Shown here: in pieces, positions 7,425 through 14,985 of the stretch
How positions within the stretch are numbered: position 1 is the first letter of the stretch
Layout: each line of letters opens with the position of its first letter
Origin: CAZSLZ01 sp964607865
GTDB taxonomy: Bacteria; Vulcanimicrobiota; JAJTBE01; CAZSLZ01
NCBI GenBank assembly: GCA_964607865.1
Contig: CAZSLZ010000063.1
Span: 1 to 17,646 of the forward strand
Length of the DNA stretch: 17,646 nt
Direction: 5' to 3'
Notes under the pieces: generated by a model
Databases searched by the model: none
The model's input: only the letters and a program-made list of their open reading frames with translations
Told to the model about the DNA's origin: nothing
Made by a program: the position numbers and the translations under genes

Positions 7425-8872
7425 TTATTCTTCCTTTTAAGCAAGGTGGTTTTTATGCTGAAATCAGAGTTTTTCTTTTTCACCTCATGGAATTTCACCG
7501 GTTTATATTTTTCCAGAATTTTTCCTGCAACCACATTCCGGGGATCCGCCATAGACGGATGAGATATGATAAACCAGACCCTGGGATTATCTTCCAGTTG
7601 CCTTATATTGAAGGTTTCCACCTGGGGTTTTCTTATGGGCAGAAACTCATAATCATTCACCCCCGGATAATAATATTCCAGCAGATATTCCAGGTACCCG
7701 TTAATTAACACCACGGCATCGCCCTGTCTTATGTTTTCTCTCAGTAACCGGGCGGGGATCCTGAAATCATTCCGGTGATATTCTTCTTTTACAATTATAT
7801 TTCTGGTAGACAAGAAATTAATCACCACTATAAGAAAAATTAAAATAAGTTTTATGGCTCTTACATTGATTGATTGCAGGGAAAGAGATAACAGAACTGC
7901 ATAGAAAGGAAGAATCAAAACCATATGACGCACACTGAAAAACCTCATCTTAAAAACAAGAGGTATAACAAACATCAGAATTATATAGGTGTAGAAGATG
8001 GCTAAAACCAGAACCCTGGCGGGCATTTTTTCCCTGATTCTTAAAATTGGCAATAAAACAAAAACCACAGAAGCAGTCAAAATTACATACCAGACTATCA
8101 TACTGGGGAATTCCAGGGTAAAACCCGTCATCATTGCAAAGAAAGTCTCTGCCAGCGCCGAAAGGGACGGCCAGCCCGGCTGCATCTCTTTAACCTTGAG
8201 AATTATAGAAAGTTCCACAAATTCAGGAATTAAGGAAATAAAGATAAGAGAAAACCCCGTGGCAAAATCGATGGTATTTTCTTTTCTGTTAAAAACAAGA
8301 TAATGTAAAAAGATAACTGCTAAAATCAATCCTGAAAAAAAATGAGTTTTCAGGGCAATAATCCATGAAAGGCAGAAAACCAGGAAAGACATTTTTTCTT
8401 TTTTCAGCAGCATAAAATAATAATAACTACCCAGAATTATAAAAAAGACAGCCTGGCTGTAACCCCGGGCATCACAGGTCATAAGGGTGAAAAACTGTGA
8501 TATAAACAGAAAAGTTGATGCAATGACAGCGCCTCTTTCGTCATTGAACTTTTGCTTATAAAGCTTAAATAGAAAAACAGGTGATAAAATGGAAAAGATG
8601 AAAGGGCTCAATCGTAAAACCCAGACACCGGTGGAGTTAAAAACCTTTACCAGGCCCCAGGTTAAAATATAGAAAAAAACTGGATTTTTTTCATATTGGA
8701 ATATCCGGGCAAACAATCCGGTCAGAGTATCGGCGCTTACATAATAAAAGGTCAACCCCTCGTCCATCCATAACGGAATTGTATTTATATATATAAATTT
8801 CATTACGGTAAAAACCAGGATCACAATTCCTGCCAGAATATATAAATTGCGATTTTCTTTCTTTTTATTCAT
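7421..8872 (-). CDS. Membrane glycosyltransferase, GT-C fold, PMT/ArnT-like (GT39/GT83-like)
   Basis: A 483-residue polytopic membrane protein. The first outer loop carries PLWMDEG with Asp37-Glu38, the acidic pair typical of dolichyl/polyprenyl-phosphate-sugar protein or lipid glycosyltransferases. It is followed by EKNPVFFYIL, a counterpart of the common PPLYY stretch, by VLRLSPF near Arg87, and by CDARGYSQA (Asp135, Arg137), matching the EARxYxL pattern of the family. A soluble C-terminal region of about 100 residues follows the last membrane segments. The function is probably transfer of a lipid-linked sugar to an acceptor outside the membrane. The frame is open back to a TTG at 8947, but I prefer the ATG at 8872, where a Lys-rich head precedes the first membrane helix. 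Neither start has a good ribosome binding site. It is convergent with the ATPase gene, sharing four bases, and divergent from the glycosyltransferase operon at 9019. Confidence 0.8.
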   Translation of the reverse strand: MNKKKENRNLYILAGIVILVFTVMKFIYINTIPLWMDEGLTFYYVSADTLTGLFARIFQYEKNPVFFYILTWGLVKVFNSTGVWVLRLSPFIFSILSPVFLFKLYKQKFNDERGAVIASTFLFISQFFTLMTCDARGYSQAVFFIILGSYYYFMLLKKEKMSFLVFCLSWIIALKTHFFSGLILAVIFLHYLVFNRKENTIDFATGFSLIFISLIPEFVELSIILKVKEMQPGWPSLSALAETFFAMMTGFTLEFPSMIVWYVILTASVVFVLLPILRIREKMPARVLVLAIFYTYIILMFVIPLVFKMRFFSVRHMVLILPFYAVLLSLSLQSINVRAIKLILIFLIVVINFLSTRNIIVKEEYHRNDFRIPARLLRENIRQGDAVVLINGYLEYLLEYYYPGVNDYEFLPIRKPQVETFNIRQLEDNPRVWFIISHPSMADPRNVVAGKILEKYKPVKFHEVKKKNSDFSIKTTLLKRKNN

Positions 8873-8981
8873 AACAACAAAATTTATTATTTTTAAATAA
8901 ATTCCTCTACCAGAAAGGTTTAAGGCGGCTGAGAAATTCCTCCGCAATAAGAGGAAGAGGAAAACAAAAAAAGCATATTGA

Positions 8982-9001
8982 AAAAATAGTTAACTATTTT
9001 T
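8982..9001. promoter_or_regulatory. Perfect 20-base palindrome, possible operator
   Basis: AAAAATAGTT AACTATTTTT is a perfect inverted repeat with no loop. It sits in the divergent intergenic region, five bases before the GGAG ribosome binding site of the 9019 gene. The half-site AACTATTTT recurs exactly at 9022-9030, 30 bases downstream of its copy at 8992-9000 (about three helical turns). The geometry suits a dimeric repressor site controlling the operon. A transcript hairpin hiding the ribosome binding site is possible but would be weak, being almost all A-U. No regulator gene is in the window. Confidence 0.4.
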
Positions 9002-9018
9002 AAACAGGAGAAAATGAA

Positions 9019-10275
9019 ATGAACTATTTTATGGATCGCAATACTCAGGATGTAGATACAGTGAAAGCTGTGGGAAAAAAGGATATTCTGGTGGGTATTC
9101 CCAGTTTCAAAAACCAGGAAACCATAGCTTATGTGGTGGAAGTTGTGGGAAAGGGGCTAGAGAAATACTTTCCAGATTATTCAGCTGTTATTATGAATTC
9201 CGACGGAAATTCACCCGACGAAACCAGAAAACGGGTTGAAGATGCCTGCGTCCCCGTGGGAATTGACAAGGTTATTTCAATTTACTCTGGAATTTCCGGC
9301 AAGGGAAGCGCTTTCAGAAATATCTTTGAGGTTTCCAGGTACCTTGATGTAAAGGGCTGCGTGGTTGTCGATTCAGACCTGCGGAGCATTACCCCGGAAT
9401 GGATCAGGCTTCTGCTGGAACCGATTCTTGAAGGTAGGCTCGATTACATCACCCCTCTTTATATTCGTCATAAATATGACGGCACCATTACCAACAATTT
9501 TGTATATCCCCTCACCCGTTCCTTATACGGTTACGATATCCGCCAGCCCATCGGCGGCGACTTCGGTTTTTCCGCCAGACTTTTGAACAGTTATCTGAAC
9601 CAGGATGTCTGGGAAACCTCGGTGGCAAAATACGGAATTGATATCTGGATGACCACCACAGCCTTGGCGGAAGGCTTCCGCGTGGGCCAGGCAGCCTTGG
9701 GCGCAAAAATCCATGATGCCAAAGATCCCTCCATCTTTCTGGCTCCCATGTTCCGCCAGGTGGTGGGAACCATGTTCACCATGGCCAGAAGGTTCGATAA
9801 AAAATGGATGAATGTGAACAAGGTACTGGATACCCCGCTGGTGGGAGAACCTTTTGACAGGGAACCCGAACCGGTGGCGGCAAGTTATGACCCCCTGGTG
9901 GAAAAATTTGAAAAAGGCTACAAAGATTTTGCAGATTTCTGGAAAAAACACCTGGCCACAGAAAATTATGAACTTCTGGAGTCGGTTCATAAGGGGGTGA
10001 AAGATAAATCATTCAACATCTCAAACCTGCAGTGGGCAAAACTTATTTTTGATTTTCTCATTCTCTTCAATAAAAACAAAGAAATGGAAGAAGAGATTCT
10101 GGACTCTCTGACTCCCCTTTATTTCATTAAAATTGCCGATTTCATGAATAAGGCTGACAGTAAAAACACAGCCGACAGCGAGGAAATGATTATTGAGCAG
10201 GCCAGGGAATTCCTGAGGCAGAAAGATTACCTGGTGAGCCGATGGGAAAAAGAAATGCTTGCCCGAGAGGTTTGA
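9019..10275 (+). CDS. GT-A glycosyltransferase, glucosyl-/mannosyl-glycerate synthase-like
   Basis: A 418-residue soluble nucleotide-sugar glycosyltransferase. The N-terminus ILVGIPSFKN (23-32) begins a GT-A Rossmann-like fold. GKGSAFRNIF (94-103) and the metal-binding DSD (118-120, VVVDSDLRSITPEWI) follow. QPIGGDFGFS (176-185) and YGIDIW (205-210) form the acceptor side, and His232 in KIHDAKDP is the likely third metal ligand. The order DxD, QPxGG, YGID, His is shared with mannosylglycerate synthase (GT78) and glucosyl-3-phosphoglycerate synthase (GT81) type enzymes. The C-terminal 150 residues are helical and of unknown role. The next gene is a glycerate kinase one base downstream, which supports a glycerate-type acceptor, but donor and exact acceptor are inferred. 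The ATG at 9019 has GGAG eight bases upstream; an overlapping ATG at 9014 gives only ATG AAA TGA. Confidence 0.8.
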   Translation: MNYFMDRNTQDVDTVKAVGKKDILVGIPSFKNQETIAYVVEVVGKGLEKYFPDYSAVIMNSDGNSPDETRKRVEDACVPVGIDKVISIYSGISGKGSAFRNIFEVSRYLDVKGCVVVDSDLRSITPEWIRLLLEPILEGRLDYITPLYIRHKYDGTITNNFVYPLTRSLYGYDIRQPIGGDFGFSARLLNSYLNQDVWETSVAKYGIDIWMTTTALAEGFRVGQAALGAKIHDAKDPSIFLAPMFRQVVGTMFTMARRFDKKWMNVNKVLDTPLVGEPFDREPEPVAASYDPLVEKFEKGYKDFADFWKKHLATENYELLESVHKGVKDKSFNISNLQWAKLIFDFLILFNKNKEMEEEILDSLTPLYFIKIADFMNKADSKNTADSEEMIIEQAREFLRQKDYLVSRWEKEMLAREV

Positions 10276-10276
10276 T

Positions 10277-11611
10277 ATGAATTTTGACCGCTACAAAAAA
10301 AAGCTTACAGACATTTATGCCAGGGCTATAAAAAGAGCTGACCCCGAAGTTCTGGTAAAAGATGCTGTTAAGCTAAACGATGGCAAGATAACAATCAATG
10401 GCCTCAACTACAAAACTAATAAGGTAAAGGTTGTTGGTTTCGGCAAGGCATCCTGCACCATGGCAGCTGGGGTGGAATCAGCACTGCCACCGGAAATGAT
10501 AGAAGGAATGGTGGTAACAAAATATGGCCATCTGAAACCCCTTTCTAAAATCAAAAGTATGGAAGCCGGCCATCCCATTCCCGACCTCAACTCAATCCGG
10601 GCTACCAACCATATAACCCGGCTTGCCAGGGAAGCTGATGCAGAAGATGTGGTAATTTTCCTTGTTTCCGGCGGAGGTTCTGCGCTTCTGGAAACCCCCC
10701 GGCAAGGCATAAACCTGAAGGATATTCAGAAACTTACCGACCTGCTTTTAAAATCGGGAGCTTCCATAAACGAAATAAACGCCCTGAGAAAACACCTGAG
10801 CGGAGTCAAAGGTGGCTGGCTGGCAAAAACAGTCTTTCCTGCCAGTTACGTTTCCCTGATTATCTCCGATGTAATAGGGTCAGATCTCACAAGCATAGCT
10901 TCGGGCCCCACGGTCCCCGACACCACAACATTCGAAGATTGTGAAGAGATTCTGAAAAGATATGAGCTTTACAACCGGGTCCCCGACAGCATCTTCAATT
11001 TAATGCAACGGGGAATAAAAGGCGAGGCGGAAGACACCCCCAAACCCGGCGAACCATTTTTTGAGAAAGGTGAACATAAAATTGTATGTGACAATGAAGT
11101 AATATGCACTTTTCTTATAGAGGAAGCTAACCGGGCAGGGCTGAACCCGGTTTATATAAAAACCGATAAGACCCAGGGTTCAGTGGAAGAATTCGCTGAA
11201 TTTCTAAGAACAAAGATAAAACCTTATACCGAGCAACGCAGAAAGAATGAAATTCCCCCCACCCTGCTGATAATGGGAGGCGAACTTACGGTAAAAATAC
11301 CCCCAGGCGCTACAGGTATGGGAGGCAGAAACCAACATCTTGCCCTGCTTTTTATCAGAGATTGTATTCCTTATTTTCCGGGAATTTGCGCCCTTTTTGC
11401 TTCCACCGACGGAACCGACGGGCCTACCGAGGCCAGCGGAGGGTTTTCCCATGGGGGCCTGATAACAACCCTGGATGATAAATTTGCCCAACTGGAAGAA
11501 GCAGTTCATAATTTCGATTCTTACAATTTCCTTCGCCAGCATGGCGAACTGTTCATAACCGGCCCGACCGGCAACAATTTAAATGATGTTTTTATGATAT
11601 TCATACCATAG
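10277..11611 (+). CDS. Glycerate 2-kinase (GCK/MOFRL family)
   Basis: A 444-residue cytoplasmic kinase that phosphorylates D-glycerate at the 2-position with ATP, feeding 2-phosphoglycerate into glycolysis. Family motifs are VVGFGKAS (52-59, Lys57 being the conserved active-site lysine), VSGGGSALLETP (130-141), LRKHLSGVKGG (170-180) and SDVIGSDLTSIASGPTVPD (197-215). The C-terminal MOFRL domain has MGGELTV, GMGGRNQHLAL and STDGTDGPTEASGG. Older annotations call this family hydroxypyruvate reductase (TtuD), but the motif set is that of the kinase. The frame is open from a TTG at 10259. I chose the ATG at 10277 because GAGAGG lies six bases upstream and it starts one base after the previous stop, so the two genes are very likely translationally coupled. 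With the glycosyltransferase it suggests making or recycling a glycerate-containing solute. Confidence 0.9.
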   Translation: MNFDRYKKKLTDIYARAIKRADPEVLVKDAVKLNDGKITINGLNYKTNKVKVVGFGKASCTMAAGVESALPPEMIEGMVVTKYGHLKPLSKIKSMEAGHPIPDLNSIRATNHITRLAREADAEDVVIFLVSGGGSALLETPRQGINLKDIQKLTDLLLKSGASINEINALRKHLSGVKGGWLAKTVFPASYVSLIISDVIGSDLTSIASGPTVPDTTTFEDCEEILKRYELYNRVPDSIFNLMQRGIKGEAEDTPKPGEPFFEKGEHKIVCDNEVICTFLIEEANRAGLNPVYIKTDKTQGSVEEFAEFLRTKIKPYTEQRRKNEIPPTLLIMGGELTVKIPPGATGMGGRNQHLALLFIRDCIPYFPGICALFASTDGTDGPTEASGGFSHGGLITTLDDKFAQLEEAVHNFDSYNFLRQHGELFITGPTGNNLNDVFMIFIP

Positions 11612-11627
11612 AAAGGACAATGAAGCA

Positions 11628-13277
11628 ATGACAGTAGATATTCCGGCAGAATTCAGGTTTAATGGCCTGGATTGGTTTATAATAGTTTTATATTTCATTG
11701 GAATGATATACCTGAGTATTTACCTTAGCAAAGGGCAGGAGAACCAGGAGGATTATTATGTGGGAGGCCGTGACCTGCCCTGGTGGGCTGTAGGACTTTC
11801 CACCATGGCCACACAGACATCAGCCATCAGTTTTATTTCCATACCAGCCTTTGTGGCGCTGAAAGCCGGCGGAGGGCTGCGCTGGCTTCAATATGAACTG
11901 GCAGTCCCCCTGGCGATGATTTTTATCATGGCTTTACTACTGCCTTTTTTTAGAAAACTGGAACTCATATCAGTATATGAATATCTTGAAATGAGATTCG
12001 GCAAAGCCACCCGGTACTTCCTGGCAGGAGTGTTTTTATTCTCCCGTGGCCTGGGCACAGCTGTAGGGCTTTACGCTGCGGCAATTATCCTGTCGGTTTG
12101 TTTCGGAATCCCCCTGCTCTATACAATCATCTTACTGGGGGTGGTTACATTAATTTATGATACCATCGGCGGTATGAAAGCTGTGGTATATTCCGATGTG
12201 ATACAAATGGGGATTCTAATGCTGGGTATAATCTTTTGCTGTTACTATGCCCTTGCTGATGTGGGTGGCTTTTTAGAAGCAATCCGACTGTTCCCAAAAG
12301 AACAGCTGGTGAGCCTGGATATGAACTGGGGTTTCAATGGCGAAACATTTCCATTCTGGGGTTTTTTAATAGGCGGTTTCTTTCTTTATTCCTCTTATTA
12401 TGGAGCAGACCAGTCCCAGACCCAGCGGGAACTTTCAGCCCCCACAATTGAGGATACAAAAAAATCCCTGGTTTTTAACGGTTACTTTCGATTCCCCCTA
12501 ACCCTTATGTACGTTTTAATGGGAATTGTGGTAGGAGCCTACGTGATCAGCAACACCGAAATAATGAATATGATACCAACGGTAAACGGCGAAGCAAAAA
12601 TTGATTATATGCTGCCTCTGTTTCTGATGATAAAAATACCTGCAGGTATAAAAGCTATAATTTTCGCAGCTATGCTTGCAGCGGCGATGTCCAGCCTGGA
12701 CTCGGCAATCAACTCTCTCAGCGCTTCTACAATGCGTGATTTTGTTGAACAATTCATAGATGTGAGAGATACTGAGAAAAAATACCTGTTTTTAAGCAAG
12801 GTAACCACTGTATGTTGGGGTATTGTAATAACTGTTCTTGCCTTTGGCGTAAAATATATGTCCACTTCGGTGGTGGAAAGCATCAATAAGATAGGCTCAG
12901 CTTTTTACGGCCCCATTCTGGCAGCTTTCATTGTGGGTGTGGCAACAAGAAGAGTAAACGGAAAAGGAGTAATTGCAGGAATTCTTGCCGGTGTGGGCAT
13001 CAATGTGGTACTCTGGCTTGCGGCGCCCCAGATTTTCTGGATGTGGTGGAACCTGACCGGCTTCGTGGTTGCCGTTGTTACTGCTTTACTGGTGAGTTTT
13101 GCCACTGAGGAACCCGATTATGAAAAGATCGACAAATTCATAATATGGAATTCCGATGAATTGATACAAAAAGAGAAAAAATGGATACCCCAATACCTGA
13201 TATTAGTAGGTTACTTTTTTCTGATTCTGGGAATTACATATTACCTGCCCAAGATATTGTCAGGGATTTCAGTCTGA
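11628..13277 (+). CDS. Sodium:solute symporter (SSS family)
   Basis: A 549-residue polytopic membrane protein of the sodium:solute symporter family, with about 13 membrane segments in the LeuT fold. Family signatures are DYYVGGRDLPWWAVGLSTMATQTSAISFISIP near residues 38-69, YDTIGGMKAVVYSDVIQ, SYYGADQSQTQRELSA, and AAMLAAAMSSLDSAINSLSASTMRDF, whose paired serines correspond to the Na2 site. Substrates in the family include sugars, proline, organic acids and osmolytes. From its neighbours, uptake of glycerate, a sugar or the glycosylglycerate solute is plausible but unproven. It starts 16 bases after the glycerate kinase stop, behind AAAGGA, and is the last gene before a strong terminator. An ATG eight bases earlier opens only ATG AAG CAA TGA, whose stop overlaps the real start. 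Confidence 0.9.
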   Translation: MTVDIPAEFRFNGLDWFIIVLYFIGMIYLSIYLSKGQENQEDYYVGGRDLPWWAVGLSTMATQTSAISFISIPAFVALKAGGGLRWLQYELAVPLAMIFIMALLLPFFRKLELISVYEYLEMRFGKATRYFLAGVFLFSRGLGTAVGLYAAAIILSVCFGIPLLYTIILLGVVTLIYDTIGGMKAVVYSDVIQMGILMLGIIFCCYYALADVGGFLEAIRLFPKEQLVSLDMNWGFNGETFPFWGFLIGGFFLYSSYYGADQSQTQRELSAPTIEDTKKSLVFNGYFRFPLTLMYVLMGIVVGAYVISNTEIMNMIPTVNGEAKIDYMLPLFLMIKIPAGIKAIIFAAMLAAAMSSLDSAINSLSASTMRDFVEQFIDVRDTEKKYLFLSKVTTVCWGIVITVLAFGVKYMSTSVVESINKIGSAFYGPILAAFIVGVATRRVNGKGVIAGILAGVGINVVLWLAAPQIFWMWWNLTGFVVAVVTALLVSFATEEPDYEKIDKFIIWNSDELIQKEKKWIPQYLILVGYFFLILGITYYLPKILSGISV

Positions 13278-13297
13278 AATTTGAACAAATAAAAGAT

Positions 13298-13339
13298 TTA
13301 AAGGGGCTGTTCCAAAAGGATGGCTCCTTTAAGTTTTTT
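13298..13339 (+). terminator. Intrinsic terminator after the symporter gene
   Basis: TTAAAGGGGCT (13298-13308) pairs with GGCTCCTTTAA (13322-13332) over 11 bases including two G-U pairs. An inner TCC-AAAA-GGA hairpin caps it, and six T residues follow at 13334-13339. This is a classic Rho-independent terminator 21 bases past the symporter stop. Confidence 0.88.
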
Positions 13340-13403
13340 CTACAAAAAACCAGAATTTGTGGTTCAAAACTTCGAAAAAACCTTAAAACTTACAGGAAAC
13401 GGC

Positions 13404-13591
13404 GTCATTGCGAGGTTTCGGAGAAACCGTGGCAATCTCAATTTAGATCAGGTTGGTTCCCTACCCACTTACCTTGCATCCGTGAGCGAGTGAATTTTTG
13501 CCGGGTAAAAAAGCTACATTGCGAACAATATATTCCCCCATTCTTAATTGGGGAGAGAGCACTACGCATCCATAAGGATGCTCGTGATGAC
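13404..13591. repeat. Palindromic MITE-like intergenic repeat (GTCATTGCGAG family)
   Basis: The element begins GTCATTGCGAG (13404-13414) and ends CTCGTGATGAC (13581-13591), imperfect terminal inverted repeats that match at nine of eleven positions. At the left end ATTGC..GGTTTC and GAAACC..GCAAT form a stem-loop (13407-13436) followed by GGCAATCTC. Near the right end GCATCC-ATAA-GGATGC (13566-13581) is a perfect hairpin, with CCCCA/TGGGG just before it. Start and end wording resemble the widespread GTCATTGCGAG...GGCAATCTC intergenic repeats of many bacteria, which probably move by an unlinked transposase. It sits between two convergent transcription units. With the two terminators it accounts for most of the 369 bases lacking a gene (13278-13646); I see nothing in 13340-13403. 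Confidence 0.72.
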
Positions 13592-13617
13592 AAAATTATC
13601 ATTATCAATCTAAAACA

Positions 13618-13645
13618 AAGAAGCTGCCTTTTCAGACAGCCTCTT
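13618..13645 (-). terminator. Intrinsic terminator after the HEAT-repeat gene
   Basis: Read on the minus strand, AAGAGGCTG (13645-13637) pairs with CAGCTTCTT (13626-13618) over nine bases with one G-U. The loop is ten bases and TTGTTTT follows. It lies directly after the TAA stop at 13647 and ends the tubulin-like/HEAT transcription unit. Confidence 0.72.
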
Positions 13646-13646
13646 A

Positions 13647-14864
13647 TTATATAACTTTTGCCTGGGGCCTTCCGCCTTTTTTCAGCCATTCCATAAGGTG
13701 CTGGGCATGAAGCCTCACATTCTTTACTTCATCGGTGAGAAGGTTTTTTATATGCGACAGGGCATCATCATTGCCTATGTTGGAAAGGGCATAAGCAGAA
13801 AGAATTCTGATCCGGCTGGATCTATCCTTGAGACAATAAACCAGAGGTTTGAAAGCCCTCTCGTCGGGAATATACTGCAATGCCCTGGCAGCAGCTTCAC
13901 GGATTTCGTCATCTCTGGAAAACAAAGCTTCAATCAGGGCAGGGACAGCCCTTTTGTCTCCAAGAATCTCCAGGGCTGTTATAGCATGGGTTCGTTTACC
14001 GGGTTTCAAACCCGCCATAATTGCCATCAATTTATCGATTACCAGGTCGCTTTTCATAGCACCAATGGCCAACGCAGCGAAATGGCCCACCAGTTCGTCC
14101 CGGTCGTTCATATATTTTATAAGGATATCCACCGCTTCAGGTTTGGAAATACGGCCCAGCGCCAATAAAATTTGCTGGCGGACGAAAGGATCTATCGTTT
14201 CTTCCAGGTTCTCAAGCAGGCTGTCATGTGCTTCTTCTATGGGGTAATTCTGCATGGTAATTGCGGCAAAATAAACATTGTGGGAATCCCGAGCTGCATC
14301 TACCAGACTTTCCTTTAACCGGCCATCGGTAATTTTTCCCAGCAACTCGGCAGCTTCTTCACGAATATATCTTTCCTCGTTGGGGTCCAGCATCCGCTCC
14401 ATCAGGACTTTATCCCAGTCCTTTTCTATCAGCTTCTGCTTGTATTTTTCAAGAAGTTCCTTATTGGAAGCAAAATCCGAATTCTGGCAGGTAGTTAATT
14501 TCAAATTTTTGTAATAAGTAACCAGAGAATCGTCAACACCATTTGCCAACCTCTTTTTTGCCCGGGTCATGGGGTGGGCATATCCTTTTAAATGCCCGAT
14601 TTTGGCTATAGATAGATCTTTGAGCCACTTTCCATTTAAATTTTCAATGATTACCAGCCCCAGGTAACTGCCTATCATCACAGCTGCCTTAATGTAATGA
14701 TCACGATGTTTCTTGAAGAAGAGAGTAACCAGCCAATCTGCCACGGTAAGGGCTTCTTCGGAATAATCAAGTTTGATGTCGAACTTTTTTTCCGCCAATT
14801 CCAATAGCTTATATGATTGAGCATGTATTTTCTGAACTAATTTTTCACTTGCTTTATTCTGCAA
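13647..14864 (-). CDS. HEAT-repeat protein with an N-terminal DUF3806-like domain, function unknown
   Basis: A 405-residue soluble protein without a signal peptide. Residues about 28-122 form a separate domain with AVMIGSYLGLVIIENLNGKW (61-80). The G-x-Y-x-G ... GKW pattern recalls small uncharacterised domains of the DUF3806 type, but I hold this loosely. From about residue 165 to 400 there are roughly seven HEAT/PBS-lyase-like helical repeats, for example EIREAAARALQYIPDERAFKPL and RIRILSAYALSNIGNDDALSHI. These form a curved solenoid used for protein-protein contact. The start is a TTG at 14864 with AGGAGG eight bases upstream; the next in-frame ATG would remove the N-terminal domain. The gene lies 121 bases downstream of the tubulin-like gene on the same strand with no clear terminator between, so the two are probably co-transcribed. 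It may be a partner or scaffold of the tubulin-like protein; this is inferred from position only. Confidence 0.82.
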   Translation of the reverse strand: MQNKASEKLVQKIHAQSYKLLELAEKKFDIKLDYSEEALTVADWLVTLFFKKHRDHYIKAAVMIGSYLGLVIIENLNGKWLKDLSIAKIGHLKGYAHPMTRAKKRLANGVDDSLVTYYKNLKLTTCQNSDFASNKELLEKYKQKLIEKDWDKVLMERMLDPNEERYIREEAAELLGKITDGRLKESLVDAARDSHNVYFAAITMQNYPIEEAHDSLLENLEETIDPFVRQQILLALGRISKPEAVDILIKYMNDRDELVGHFAALAIGAMKSDLVIDKLMAIMAGLKPGKRTHAITALEILGDKRAVPALIEALFSRDDEIREAAARALQYIPDERAFKPLVYCLKDRSSRIRILSAYALSNIGNDDALSHIKNLLTDEVKNVRLHAQHLMEWLKKGGRPQAKVI

Positions 14865-14985
14865 AAAGCCCGCCTCCTAATTCTAAGGCTCCCCTGATTA
14901 ATATCAAAATTCTATATATGGAAAACCTTTCCTTTCCCAGCCCCAATAAATAAATGAATGTTTGATAGATTCTTATTCTAAAGTA

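Noticed and set aside
8873..8947. Upstream TTG start for the PMT-like glycosyltransferase
   Set aside because: No ribosome binding site before the TTG, and the added residues show no membrane or family feature. The ATG at 8872 also lacks a good site, so the choice is not certain.
13404..13591. Repeat region considered as a CRISPR array or small RNA gene
   Set aside because: There are no regularly spaced identical repeats. The inverted ends and nested hairpins fit a MITE-like element better, and no promoter was seen.
13181..13654. Plus-strand 157-residue reading frame after the symporter gene
   Set aside because: It overlaps the symporter end in another frame, then runs through a terminator and the palindromic repeat. 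The RHCEVSEKPWQSQ stretch is just the repeat translated.
14865..14985. Possible terminator between the tubulin-like and HEAT genes
   Set aside because: Only weak A/T-rich or short GGAAA/TTTCC pairings without a following T run, so the genes are treated as one unit.
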